A stretch of DNA of 15,024 nucleotides from Victivallales bacterium (lineage in GTDB: Bacteria > Verrucomicrobiota > Lentisphaeria > Oligosphaerales > Lenti-02), in the NCBI GenBank assembly GCA_018648945.1, contig JABGQJ010000112.1, forward strand, positions 1-15,024. Direction: 5' to 3'. Positions within the stretch are counted from its first letter, which is position 1. Each line of letters begins with the position of its first letter. The position numbers and the translations under genes were made by a program. The notes under the pieces were generated by a model, which searched no databases, had not been told where the DNA came from, and saw only the letters and a program-made list of their open reading frames with translations. Positions 1 to 6,997 of this stretch are shown one piece after another.

Positions 1-1475
1 AGCTTGTAGGTATCGGGCGAGCGTTCCCAACGGCCTGGGCCGCTCTGGTTCCAGCACCAGACGTTGTGGCCGGGATGCTTCACAACCACGTCGTACCGCC
101 CGTCCCCATCGAGATCGCCGACCCCGACCTTGCTAGCCTGGAAGTCGTCGGAGAAGGGAATACTCAGGTAGGCCAGTTCCCGCGCCCGCCCGCCTGGGAG
201 CGCCGTCTTGCTGGCTTTGCCGCCACGCAGACGCACCCTGTAGGTCGTGGGTTCACCGGCGGGGGGAGTGTTGTCGAGGAAGTCCGTGGTGCGAGTGATG
301 GGCAACGAGTTCAGGCGCTCGCGGCGCGCGCCCTCGACCTGGCGGTACACATCGAAGGCGGCATTGGCAGGATCGGTCTTGAGCAGTCGCCAGGAAAGGT
401 AGGTCCCTTGGGGGCAAGGCAGGGCGACGAGGCCGCGGTCGAGGGTCTCGGTCACGCGCGTCTTGGCCCAGCCGCGCACGGGCGTGCCCGGCGGCCGGGG
501 TAGCGTCCCCGACATCAAGGAGAAGTCGTCCAGATACAGCTCGCACCCCTTGCGGCCACGCAGATTGAGCGCCAGCGCGTCGACCCCCTCCGGGACGGTG
601 AAGGCAGTGGTCAGTTCACGCCAATCGTGCGCGCCGCCGGTGTGGGCTGTGCCCACGTAACGCTCCACCCGGTTCCCGTCCAGCCAACCCTCGACGCAGA
701 TGGTCAAGGGAGATTCCTTCGTCGACTTAACCCAGGCGCGGAGCACGTATTGCTGACCGGGGGTGACTGCCAGCGAGGCGTGGTTCCGCAGCGACCAGGC
801 CTCACCACCGGTGTAGAGATTCCGCGGTTCGGGGTCGATGACTCGCAGGCAGTTCCCCTTGCCGGGGCGGTCCGACTTGGCCACGGTGGCACTGCTCTTG
901 CCCGGCGAGTGGAAGCTCCAGCCAACCGGCTTGCCGGTTGCCGTCACCGCTTCGAAGCCCGGATTGTATAGCCCCTGTTCCAGGGCCGGGACGCGATGGA
1001 GAATCACGCAGTCGTAGTAGCATGGGCCCGGTGGGTCGTAGGCGTAGCGATCATCGACCCACAGCTCGAACGTGCCATCGAGCTTCACCCCGCGTTGCAG
1101 GAAGCCCCCATTGAACCGCTGCCAAGTCTTGCCATCCAGTGACACCGCCACGGTCCGGGCCACCTTCACTTCCACATTGTAGAGCGCGGGGGGGATGTCG
1201 GGGATCACCGTGTGCAACGGCACGACGCCTTCCTCCGGGGTGGCCCGATCCGCTTTCACGGCGGCAGCCTGGAGAACCACGCCGCCGGACCAACGCTTCT
1301 CCCCGCCGACGTCCGTGCTCCACAGATTCCATTTGCCGGGGGCAGAGCGGTTGCTCAGCCAACCATCCTTGGGGGTCGAGTAGGCCTCCGCCTCGAACCG
1401 CAAGGGTTCCCAGGATGGCTCCTGAGCCGCCGCCATGAGAGTCGTTGCGGCCAGAATCGTCAGTAGTAGGCGCAT
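1..1475 (-). CDS. Secreted rhamnogalacturonan lyase-like protein (PL11 family), C-terminus beyond window
   Basis: The reading frame is open from an ATG at 1475 to the window edge (491 codons), so the protein is truncated only by the edge. A GGAG Shine-Dalgarno lies 8 bases upstream of the ATG. Residues 1-18 (MRLLLTILAATTLMAAAQ) look like a signal peptide, so the product is exported. Residues about 22-163 form a domain I do not recognise. Residues 168-323, from NPGFEAVTATGKPVGW to YLDDFSLMSG, resemble a CBM4/9-type carbohydrate-binding domain. From about 340 the PL11 pattern appears: LDRGLVALPCPQGTYLSWRL, TDPANAAFDVYRQ and LPITRTTDFLDN. The beta-propeller then starts with the calcium-binding-type motif VGDLDGDGRYDVVVK (about 452-466) and ends at TYK. 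PL11 enzymes cleave the rhamnogalacturonan-I backbone by beta-elimination; the catalytic part of the propeller is mostly outside the window, so activity is inferred. Long N-terminal additions are unusual for classic PL11 lyases. Family assignment is fairly sure; exact substrate is not. Confidence 0.8.
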   Translation of the reverse strand, partial: MRLLLTILAATTLMAAAQEPSWEPLRFEAEAYSTPKDGWLSNRSAPGKWNLWSTDVGGEKRWSGGVVLQAAAVKADRATPEEGVVPLHTVIPDIPPALYNVEVKVARTVAVSLDGKTWQRFNGGFLQRGVKLDGTFELWVDDRYAYDPPGPCYYDCVILHRVPALEQGLYNPGFEAVTATGKPVGWSFHSPGKSSATVAKSDRPGKGNCLRVIDPEPRNLYTGGEAWSLRNHASLAVTPGQQYVLRAWVKSTKESPLTICVEGWLDGNRVERYVGTAHTGGAHDWRELTTAFTVPEGVDALALNLRGRKGCELYLDDFSLMSGTLPRPPGTPVRGWAKTRVTETLDRGLVALPCPQGTYLSWRLLKTDPANAAFDVYRQVEGARRERLNSLPITRTTDFLDNTPPAGEPTTYRVRLRGGKASKTALPGGRARELAYLSIPFSDDFQASKVGVGDLDGDGRYDVVVKHPGHNVWCWNQSGPGRWERSPDTYK

Positions 1476-1506
1476 ATGTATGGCTCCAATCCAGTTTGGG
1501 ACTCCC

Positions 1507-1534
1507 AGGATAGCCTTCTCCGACATCACGTCAA
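1507..1534 (-). promoter_or_regulatory. Candidate sigma70-type promoter for the PL11-like gene
   Basis: Read on the minus strand, TTGACG (1534-1529, 5 of 6 consensus bases) is followed after 16 bases by TATCCT (1512-1507, 4 of 6). This predicts a start near 1500 and a leader of about 25 bases before the ATG at 1475, which has its own ribosome site. Position and spacing are good; no experimental support. Confidence 0.4.
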
Positions 1535-1576
1535 GGGGTGCGAACAGGCAACTCCCCCGCCACCGGTTCTTCACGA

Positions 1577-1749
1577 GGGTTCCGAGGCTGGCCTCGCTTC
1601 TGGCCGACCCCAAGACAAGCGGCGAGACGCCGCTTCCACTCTGGCGTCCGTTCGGCGGAACGAGTCGGCTTGCCGACCGTACCGCCGAACTGCTCGGGGG
1701 GCCTGGGGAGACGAGTCTCCCCGGCGGGGTTCGGGGCTGGCCCCGCTTC
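1577..1749. repeat. Array of five strong hairpins in the iclR/PL11 intergenic region
   Basis: Five perfect or near-perfect inverted repeats lie within 173 bases. H1 is CGAGGC-TG-GCCTCG (1583-1596). H2 is AAGCGGCG-AGA-CGCCGCTT (1617-1635). H3 has outer arms GTTCGGCGG (1650-1658) and CCGCCGAAC (1682-1690), then ACG/CGT and an inner GTCGGC-tt-GCCGAC (1664-1677), so 18 pairs in 41 bases. H4 is GGGGAGAC-GA-GTCTCCCC (1705-1722). H5 is CGGGGC-TG-GCCCCG (1732-1745). H1 and H5 sit in a shared context, GGGTTC before and CTTC after, and look like two copies of one unit. The array begins 7 bases past the iclR stop codon on the minus strand. It resembles a REP- or MITE-like mosaic intergenic element; it could also stop transcription or protect the iclR 3' end. 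No reading frame here looks like a gene. Confidence 0.7.
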
Positions 1750-1755
1750 GTCCTG

Positions 1756-2475
1756 TCAGCGCTGGGCGTCGCCGATGTGTCGGGCGGCCTGGCGGAGGCC
1801 TGTGATGAGGCGGGCGCGGTTGGTGGTCTCGTAGCGGAACATGGGCATACAGAGGCCAACGGCAGCAATGGCGTGGTCATCGATGAGCACGGGCACGGCC
1901 ACGGATTGGATCTCGCGGTCAGGGGAGCGGCGGAATGCGATTCTGTCCTCGCGAATGCGCGCCAACTCGCGAGGCAGCTCCGGATCGTGGTTGCGGGGGC
2001 GTCGTCGGGGGTCGCCCTCGGCAAGCCAGGCGAGGAGGACGCGGCCGGTGGCCCAAGTGGTGGGGGAGATATCGCGCAGCGCCTCGGGATGGACCACGAT
2101 GCTGCGGTTCCCCGCGGCCTCGGCCAGGATATCCAGCCGGGGACCGTGCAGGCGGACGGCGAGAACGGTCTCACCCAGTTCGGCGGCGAGTTGGGCGACG
2201 GCGGCTTCTGCCGCTTCGGCGAGCAGCGCGCGATCCGGGTCGGCCGCGGTCAGTTCGCGCAGGCCCGCGCCGATGCGGTAGTCGCCGTTCGAGGCCTGAT
2301 CCAGCATGCCCAGTTCCGCCAGGCTGCGGAGGATGTTGCCTGCCGTGGTCTTCGGTAGGTCACAGGCAGCAGCAAGCTCGCGCAGAGGCGCGGACTCGAG
2401 CGAGCGAGTGGCTCGGAGTAGATCGATGCTACGTTTGACAACCTGGATCATATCCCGTAATGTAGTTCCCTGCAT
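1756..2475 (-). CDS. IclR-family transcriptional regulator
   Basis: The 239-residue product has the IclR layout: an N-terminal winged helix-turn-helix (about 8-70; LRELAAACDLPKTTAGNILR is the HTH) and a C-terminal ligand-binding domain (about 85-235). The latter includes ISPTTWATGRVLLAWL, a typical IclR segment, and SVAVPVLIDDHAIAAVGLCMP. Length is slightly short but normal for the family. IclR proteins are usually repressors or activators of nearby catabolic genes and respond to small acids or sugar-derived ligands; the ligand here is unknown. It diverges from the Fe-S reductase-like gene with 56 bases between, and lies upstream of the PL11-like gene on the same strand, so either may be a target. 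The start is uncertain. ATG 2475 has no clear ribosome site; ATG 2451 (residue 9) would still keep the whole HTH and would leave a more normal leader. Confidence 0.9.
   Translation of the reverse strand: MQGTTLRDMIQVVKRSIDLLRATRSLESAPLRELAAACDLPKTTAGNILRSLAELGMLDQASNGDYRIGAGLRELTAADPDRALLAEAAEAAVAQLAAELGETVLAVRLHGPRLDILAEAAGNRSIVVHPEALRDISPTTWATGRVLLAWLAEGDPRRRPRNHDPELPRELARIREDRIAFRRSPDREIQSVAVPVLIDDHAIAAVGLCMPMFRYETTNRARLITGLRQAARHIGDAQR
2435..2463 (+). promoter_or_regulatory. Candidate promoter for the Fe-S reductase-like gene
   Basis: A perfect TTGACA (2435-2440) is followed after 17 bases by TAATGT (2458-2463, a weak -10 with T, A and the last T conserved). Transcription would start near 2470, giving a leader of about 60 bases to the ATG at 2532. 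The -35 box lies inside the first codons of iclR, so the two divergent genes share control DNA. Confidence 0.4.
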
Positions 2476-2483
2476 ATATCATA

Positions 2484-2498
2484 TCCAATAATATTGGA
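2484..2498. promoter_or_regulatory. Perfect 15-bp palindrome, probable IclR-type operator
   Basis: TCCAATA-A-TATTGGA is a perfect inverted repeat with a single central base. The 15-base size and odd centre match the known operator shape of IclR itself (TGGAAATNATTTCCA). It lies just downstream of the plausible start for the plus-strand gene. It also covers a minus-strand TATTAT (2493-2488) that could be the -10 of iclR. A protein bound here would block both genes. The family link to the neighbouring regulator is an inference from position and form. Confidence 0.5.
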
Positions 2499-2531
2499 CG
2501 ATAGGCCGTAGAAAAGGCGCAGGAGCCGACC

Positions 2532-3548
2532 ATGGAACTCACATCCGAGATGGTGAAACGAGCCACGCGGGAGATGGGCGCGGATCTTTGCGGGATCGCG
2601 TCGATGGACCGTTTCGAGGGGGCCCCGCTCCAGCAGGATCCCCGGCAGATTTTCCCCGGAGCAAAGGCCTGCATCGTGCTGGGCTTCCGGATACCTCGCG
2701 GGTACTTCCGAGGGATTGAGGAGGGGACGTACTTTGCGGCCTACAGCGCCATGGGCTATGGCGGCATGAACCTGATCTACATGCCCGGCGTGCAGCGGGA
2801 GTTGTGCTGCTACATCGAGGATCTGGAATGGGAGTGTGTGCCAATCCCGAACATGTATCCCGGCGCGACGATCCGCTTCGACACCCAGCGGCACCATCCC
2901 GAGCGCAGCCGTCCCGTACGCGAGGGCCAGGCCTCGCCGGACGTAATGCTCGACTTCCGGGTCGCCGCCTTCTGCGCGGGCCTGGGTGAGTTCGGCTACA
3001 GCAAGGTCTTCCTCAATCCCGAGTTCGGTCCGGCCGTGCGCTACGTGGCCATGTTGACGGATGCACCGCTGGAGCCCGACCCGCTGTTTGACGGCCAGAT
3101 CTGCGACCATTGCATGGCCTGTGTGCGGGAGTGCTCCACCCAGGCGATCTCCGCGACGGAGACCGAGTCGATCACGGTCGCCGGTCGCAAGATCGAGTGG
3201 GGCAAGCTCGACGTGACCAAGTGCTCCATCGGCTACTGCGGCGGCAAGGAGGAGTACAATCCCTTCATGCGCCCCGAAGCTGATCCCAGCAAGTTCGAGG
3301 GCAAGTACTGCGGCAATCCCGACCTGCGCAAGGTAGTGGGGTATCCGGCGAGCTATGGCCACAATCCGGCTCTGGAGGGTGCCCGTGGTTGCATGCGGGC
3401 CTGCGTGAACCACCTGTGGGAAGCGAAGCGGCTAAAGCGCTCCTTCGTGAACCCCTTCCGTACACGCAAGCCCTGGAAGCTCCGCCCTCTGGCCGAAGCC
3501 GACTGGCCCCCGACCGAAGAGTGGACCGAGCCCACCGGGATCGAGTAG
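2532..3548 (+). CDS. 4Fe-4S protein related to QueG/reductive dehalogenase-type reductases
   Basis: The 338-residue protein starts at ATG 2532, six bases after an AGGAG site. Its N-terminal half (EMVKRATREMGADLCGIAS, then FPGAKACIVLGFRIP at 41-55) follows the layout of epoxyqueuosine reductase and reductive-dehalogenase-like proteins. Residues 191-201 hold a clear ferredoxin-type motif, CDHCMACVREC (CxxCxxCxxxC). DVTKCSIGYC at 227-236 and GCMRAC at 286-291 correspond in position to the second-cluster cysteines of QueG, but the spacing differs. There is no signal peptide, so it is probably cytoplasmic. In this superfamily the Fe-S clusters feed electrons to a bound cobalamin; whether this protein binds cobalamin cannot be told from the sequence. 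It is probably controlled by the divergent IclR regulator. I do not think it is QueG itself; its substrate is unknown. Confidence 0.75.
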   Translation: MELTSEMVKRATREMGADLCGIASMDRFEGAPLQQDPRQIFPGAKACIVLGFRIPRGYFRGIEEGTYFAAYSAMGYGGMNLIYMPGVQRELCCYIEDLEWECVPIPNMYPGATIRFDTQRHHPERSRPVREGQASPDVMLDFRVAAFCAGLGEFGYSKVFLNPEFGPAVRYVAMLTDAPLEPDPLFDGQICDHCMACVRECSTQAISATETESITVAGRKIEWGKLDVTKCSIGYCGGKEEYNPFMRPEADPSKFEGKYCGNPDLRKVVGYPASYGHNPALEGARGCMRACVNHLWEAKRLKRSFVNPFRTRKPWKLRPLAEADWPPTEEWTEPTGIE

Positions 3549-3583
3549 TACCCATTCCGAGGCGGTCGGGTCAAAAGATCCCG

Positions 3584-4891
3584 CTACTCGCCCAGCGCGG
3601 CGAAGCGGCGGATATGGGGGCGGTCGGCGCTTTCCAGGCAGGTCCAGCGCAGGGCCTCGCAGTGGATGGGGTCGATGGGCTGGATGTGCTTGTGCCCGAT
3701 GCAACTGCCGGTGGCGACCTCTTGCCAGGTGCCCGAGCCCTTGGCCTCGACCCGGTAGGCGCGGACGCGTTCGCCGAGGGTGATGTCCTCCATCAGGACG
3801 AGATGGTCCACGGTGGCGGCTTGGGGCAGCTTCAGGACTAGCCGCTCCCCCTCGCCTGCGGTTTCGGCCAGGACGCGGGCCTGGAATTCGGCGACCCACC
3901 TCCCGAACTCCGTAAACCGCTGCTGGTCGGCGCCGGGCACCAGGCCCTGATCGTCGATCACCATGCCGAAGAGCAGATTGGAGTTGCGCCCGACACTGGT
4001 GAGGTAGCATTCCTGGAGGTGTTCGAGCGAGTAGAGCGTGTCGTCCTCGCCCTCGCGCCAAAACCAACCACCGGCATAGGACCGGTGCTGGTCCCGGTTG
4101 GGCATGTCGGTTTCGGCTGGGGCATAGCGGTCGCCAGCGGGGGATCCGGCCAGATCGCGCCGTTCCTTCTCACCGCCTTCGCTGGTCAGCGTGTGGGTCG
4201 TTCCCCAACAGGGGTAGGGGGCCAACCCGCGCTCGTTGCCGACCCAGCGCAGCAGCGACGGGAGCTTCTCGGGGCCCTGGAATACCACCGATTCGGGCTG
4301 TAGACGCTGGAGCAGGGAGGCCACGTCGGGACCGCCCTGTTCCGGCGGCAACGCGCCGCCGTCGAACCAGATCTCGAAGAGCGGTCCGTAGTTCGTCCAG
4401 AGCTCGGTCAGTTGCTGCATGACGATGTCGTTGTAGCGTTGCTGCGCCACCGGGTCGCCGTCGCGCACCAAGCCGGGATTGTCCACGTTGCAGAAGGCAT
4501 TGCAGGAACTGCTGTAGTAGAGACCGGGCAGGAGTCCGTATTTCTGGCAGGAGGCGAAGAAGTCCTCGACGATGTCGCCCTGCCCATCGCGCCAAGGGGT
4601 GTTGGCCACGCTGTACTCGTGGGCCTGGGTGGGCCAGAGACAGAAGCCGCTGCAGTGCTTGGCCACCAGCACGGCGTATTTGGCTCCCGCCGCGACGGCG
4701 GTCTGGAGCCACTGGTCCGTGTCCAATTGGGTGGGGCGGAAGATGCGTGCGTCGGGCACATAGCCCCATTGGTCGCGGAAGGAGTAGGCCGGTTCGAAGA
4801 CGGGGATGTCGTAGTGGATCAGCACCCCCACTTCGCAGTCGAACCACCGTTGCTGGGCTGGCGTAGGGGTCGGCAGTGCGGGGTGCATCAT
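3584..4891 (-). CDS. Alpha-L-fucosidase, GH29 (subfamily B-like), cytoplasmic
   Basis: The 435-residue product has the GH29 layout: RWFDCEVGVLIHYD at 15-28, AAGAKYAVLVAKHCSGFCLW at 67-86, and EIWFDGG at 173-179 with Asp177 as the expected nucleophile. YAPAETD at 256-262 (Glu260) and GWFWR at 275-279 resemble the acid/base region of subfamily B enzymes, which often cut alpha-1,3/1,4-linked fucose. SVGRNSNLLFG and a C-terminal beta domain follow. The usual KHHDGF motif is KHCSGF here, so the second active-site histidine is replaced by cysteine. There is no signal peptide, so it probably acts in the cytoplasm on imported oligosaccharides. ATG 4891 overlaps the stop codon of the upstream glycosidase gene as ATGA, and a second ATG follows at once; an AGGTG site lies just before. 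The sugar specificity (fucose or a related sugar) is inferred from family. Confidence 0.87.
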   Translation of the reverse strand: MMHPALPTPTPAQQRWFDCEVGVLIHYDIPVFEPAYSFRDQWGYVPDARIFRPTQLDTDQWLQTAVAAGAKYAVLVAKHCSGFCLWPTQAHEYSVANTPWRDGQGDIVEDFFASCQKYGLLPGLYYSSSCNAFCNVDNPGLVRDGDPVAQQRYNDIVMQQLTELWTNYGPLFEIWFDGGALPPEQGGPDVASLLQRLQPESVVFQGPEKLPSLLRWVGNERGLAPYPCWGTTHTLTSEGGEKERRDLAGSPAGDRYAPAETDMPNRDQHRSYAGGWFWREGEDDTLYSLEHLQECYLTSVGRNSNLLFGMVIDDQGLVPGADQQRFTEFGRWVAEFQARVLAETAGEGERLVLKLPQAATVDHLVLMEDITLGERVRAYRVEAKGSGTWQEVATGSCIGHKHIQPIDPIHCEALRWTCLESADRPHIRRFAALGE

Positions 4892-6930
4892 TCACCTGCC
4901 TTGCGGCTGTAGCGGAGGAGACGGATTGCACCCGCCGCGAGGGGCGCGACCGCATCCACCTTGCCCTCCGGGGAGTCCGATCGCCGAAGAGTTGCCCCCG
5001 GCACGGTGGCGACCACGGCTTCGTCGTTTTCGGTGGGATTCCAGACGAGCACCCCGAGTTCCTGGCCCGAGGAGAATCCCTTGGCGATCAGGGCGGGATT
5101 GGGGCAGGAGAAGCCCTCCACATCCCGGAACGTCCCGTCGCGCAGGAGATCCGCGTTGCGCCGCTCGAAGGCGGTCAGCCGCTTCAGATGGGCATGGGCT
5201 TGGCGCGGATCAGTCTGCTGCATCAGACTCACATTGGGGCGCGAAGGGATCCGCGCGTAGTCGCGCAACACGGGCTTCACGCCCTTCTCCACATAGAGCC
5301 GATCTGGCAGATAGCGGTACTCCACCTCGTGGCGGAAGCCGTACATGCAGGCCCAACTGGCGGTGGCCTGATCGAGCACCGGCGTGGGGTGGCGCTGGGT
5401 GCTGATGATCTCCGGGAAGGTGAAGCGCAGCATCTCCGGGAACGAACGCCCGCCGGGCGTGAAGCCGCCCCCGCACCCATGAGTCAGATCGACAAAGCGG
5501 TTGACGCCGTCGGTGACGTGTTCGGTCATGATGATGAACTCGGGGTCGATCTCTGCCATGCACTTTTGGATGCGTTGCAGATTCGCTGCCGCGCCCGGGC
5601 CGATGGCCTGGGCCGGATGGCTGTGGTTGTGCTCGTCGCTGAAACAGAACATGGGGTGGGCGGAGCCGATCTGGTCGTAGATGATGCCATCCGCGCCCAG
5701 TTGCTGGATCTCCTTCGCGACCTCCAGCAAGCGGTCGGACCACACCTGACTGCTCTGGCAGCCGTAGCCCATGGGTTTCATGGGTGCATCGCTGTATTTG
5801 AGCCAGCTCTCGCCGAAGACTTCGCCCCGCTCGCTCACTGCCGTAGCAGCGGCGCCATGCTCGGCATACCACTCGGTCTGCATGTCCAGCAACTGGCCAT
5901 TCACGTAGAGCACGACACGGAATCCGGCCTCGTGAGCCGCCTCGATCCCCGCTCGCAGAGCCGTTTCGCCGCCCAGCGCGGGATCGGGGTCGTAGATGGG
6001 GTAGCGGCGATCATGGCCCCCCTCGGCCCAGCCGTAGAGGCCGAGGACATCCAGGCCACTCTCCTTGCCAAGGGCGATGAGCCGATCCATATCCGTATAG
6101 GGCCAGTGGATCTCGCCATTCTGCTGCTTGAGGATCACCAACTGCCAGCCGCTGGTGCGGCGCACCCATGCCGGTGGCTCGGGGTCTGTCCACCAGGTGT
6201 GCGCCCAGCCACGGTAGCGCCGGGCTGCCTCGTGCCAGGTGCCCCCGTAAGGACGGACCACGACCGCGCCAGAAGACCATTCGCTGCCCGGTTTGGCAAA
6301 GGGGTAGTGGTTGATGGAAGACAGCACCCGCCCAGGCGATTCGGTGGCATCCACGCGGAACATGCGCGTGCGCAGAGAGGCATCGTGGGAGCCAATGTAG
6401 AGCCCACGGTCCCCGGCATCGAACCCCACCCAGCCCATACAGAGGCGGGTCGGGAAGGGCAGTTCCAGCAAGCCCACGGTCGTGGGGTCGGCAATCCGTT
6501 CCCCCGCTCCGGAAGGCCAGAGCAAGGCCGGTGGATCCTTCGGGTCCAGCCAGAGCGGCAGGATCGGGCCGCGGAATTCGCGGACGGAGAGTTCGGGCTC
6601 CTCGTTGAGCACCTTGAACCGGAAGACGAATTCGTCGTGCCTGCACTCGATGCTCGCGCGCACGGTCACCTGATACGTGCGACCGGCGACCTTGGGCGCG
6701 TGCCAGCAAAGCTCGACTGTGTCGTCTTCACTGGTTACCGCCAGCTTGGCATCCGCCGCACTGATCTCGTGCCTCCTGCCAAGCACGGAGCTGGAGGATG
6801 GCTCCTGGAGCACCATCTCCCAGATCGAGGTCGGGGCCTCCAGCCAGCACTGGCCCGAGAACTCCAAGGCACCCAAGCACCCCATGTCGTCGATCGCCAG
6901 CCGTGTGCATTCGCCGGTAAGGTCGTGCAT
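4888..6930 (-). CDS. Putative TIM-barrel glycoside hydrolase, DUF6259-like
   Basis: The 680-residue protein has no signal peptide. Residues 1-240 look like an N-terminal beta-sandwich (for example VREFRGPILPLWLD at 116-129). From about 255 a TIM-barrel follows: TSGWQLVILKQQNGEIHWPY at 259-278, LDVLGLYGW at 293-301, AAHEAGFRVVLYVNGQLLD at 331-349, and LGADGIIYDQIG at 411-422. EFIIMTEH comes at 464-471, and a small C-terminal beta domain (GVLVWNPTENDEAVVATVPG) ends the protein. Asp419 and Glu470 sit at the ends of predicted strands where retaining glycosidases keep catalytic acids; this is a guess from position. The layout matches the DUF6259 group, distantly like clan GH-D enzymes. Substrate is unknown. 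It is the first gene of the operon with the fucosidase. Start ATG 6930 has AGGA 7 bases upstream. A long open frame on the opposite strand is only a codon-bias shadow. Confidence 0.7.
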   Translation of the reverse strand: MHDLTGECTRLAIDDMGCLGALEFSGQCWLEAPTSIWEMVLQEPSSSSVLGRRHEISAADAKLAVTSEDDTVELCWHAPKVAGRTYQVTVRASIECRHDEFVFRFKVLNEEPELSVREFRGPILPLWLDPKDPPALLWPSGAGERIADPTTVGLLELPFPTRLCMGWVGFDAGDRGLYIGSHDASLRTRMFRVDATESPGRVLSSINHYPFAKPGSEWSSGAVVVRPYGGTWHEAARRYRGWAHTWWTDPEPPAWVRRTSGWQLVILKQQNGEIHWPYTDMDRLIALGKESGLDVLGLYGWAEGGHDRRYPIYDPDPALGGETALRAGIEAAHEAGFRVVLYVNGQLLDMQTEWYAEHGAAATAVSERGEVFGESWLKYSDAPMKPMGYGCQSSQVWSDRLLEVAKEIQQLGADGIIYDQIGSAHPMFCFSDEHNHSHPAQAIGPGAAANLQRIQKCMAEIDPEFIIMTEHVTDGVNRFVDLTHGCGGGFTPGGRSFPEMLRFTFPEIISTQRHPTPVLDQATASWACMYGFRHEVEYRYLPDRLYVEKGVKPVLRDYARIPSRPNVSLMQQTDPRQAHAHLKRLTAFERRNADLLRDGTFRDVEGFSCPNPALIAKGFSSGQELGVLVWNPTENDEAVVATVPGATLRRSDSPEGKVDAVAPLAAGAIRLLRYSRKAGE

Positions 6931-6969
6931 GTCGCGTCCTGCCGCTGTGGGTATGGGTCCTCCCCCGGC

Positions 6970-6997
6970 ACCATAGCGATCTGTCGGCGCATGGCAA
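6970..6997 (-). promoter_or_regulatory. Candidate promoter for the two-glycosidase operon
   Basis: On the minus strand TTGCCA (6997-6992, 5 of 6) is followed after 16 bases by TATGGT (6975-6970, 4 of 6). The start would be near 6963, leaving a leader of about 33 bases to ATG 6930. The spacing and form match the candidate promoter of the PL11-like gene. Confidence 0.4.

Noticed and set aside
1435..2358. 307-codon open frame on the plus strand over the hairpin region and iclR
   Set aside because: It covers the hairpin array and the reverse of the well-supported IclR gene; composition is Gly/Ala/Arg-rich with no domain.
2448..3413. 321-codon open frame on the minus strand
   Set aside because: Antisense to the Fe-S protein, whose cysteine motif is clear. 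The shadow protein has no recognisable domain.
3567..3583. Small hairpin CGGGTC-AAAA-GAtCCCG between two convergent genes
   Set aside because: The stem is short, needs a bulge, and has no T-run on either side, so it is not a convincing terminator.
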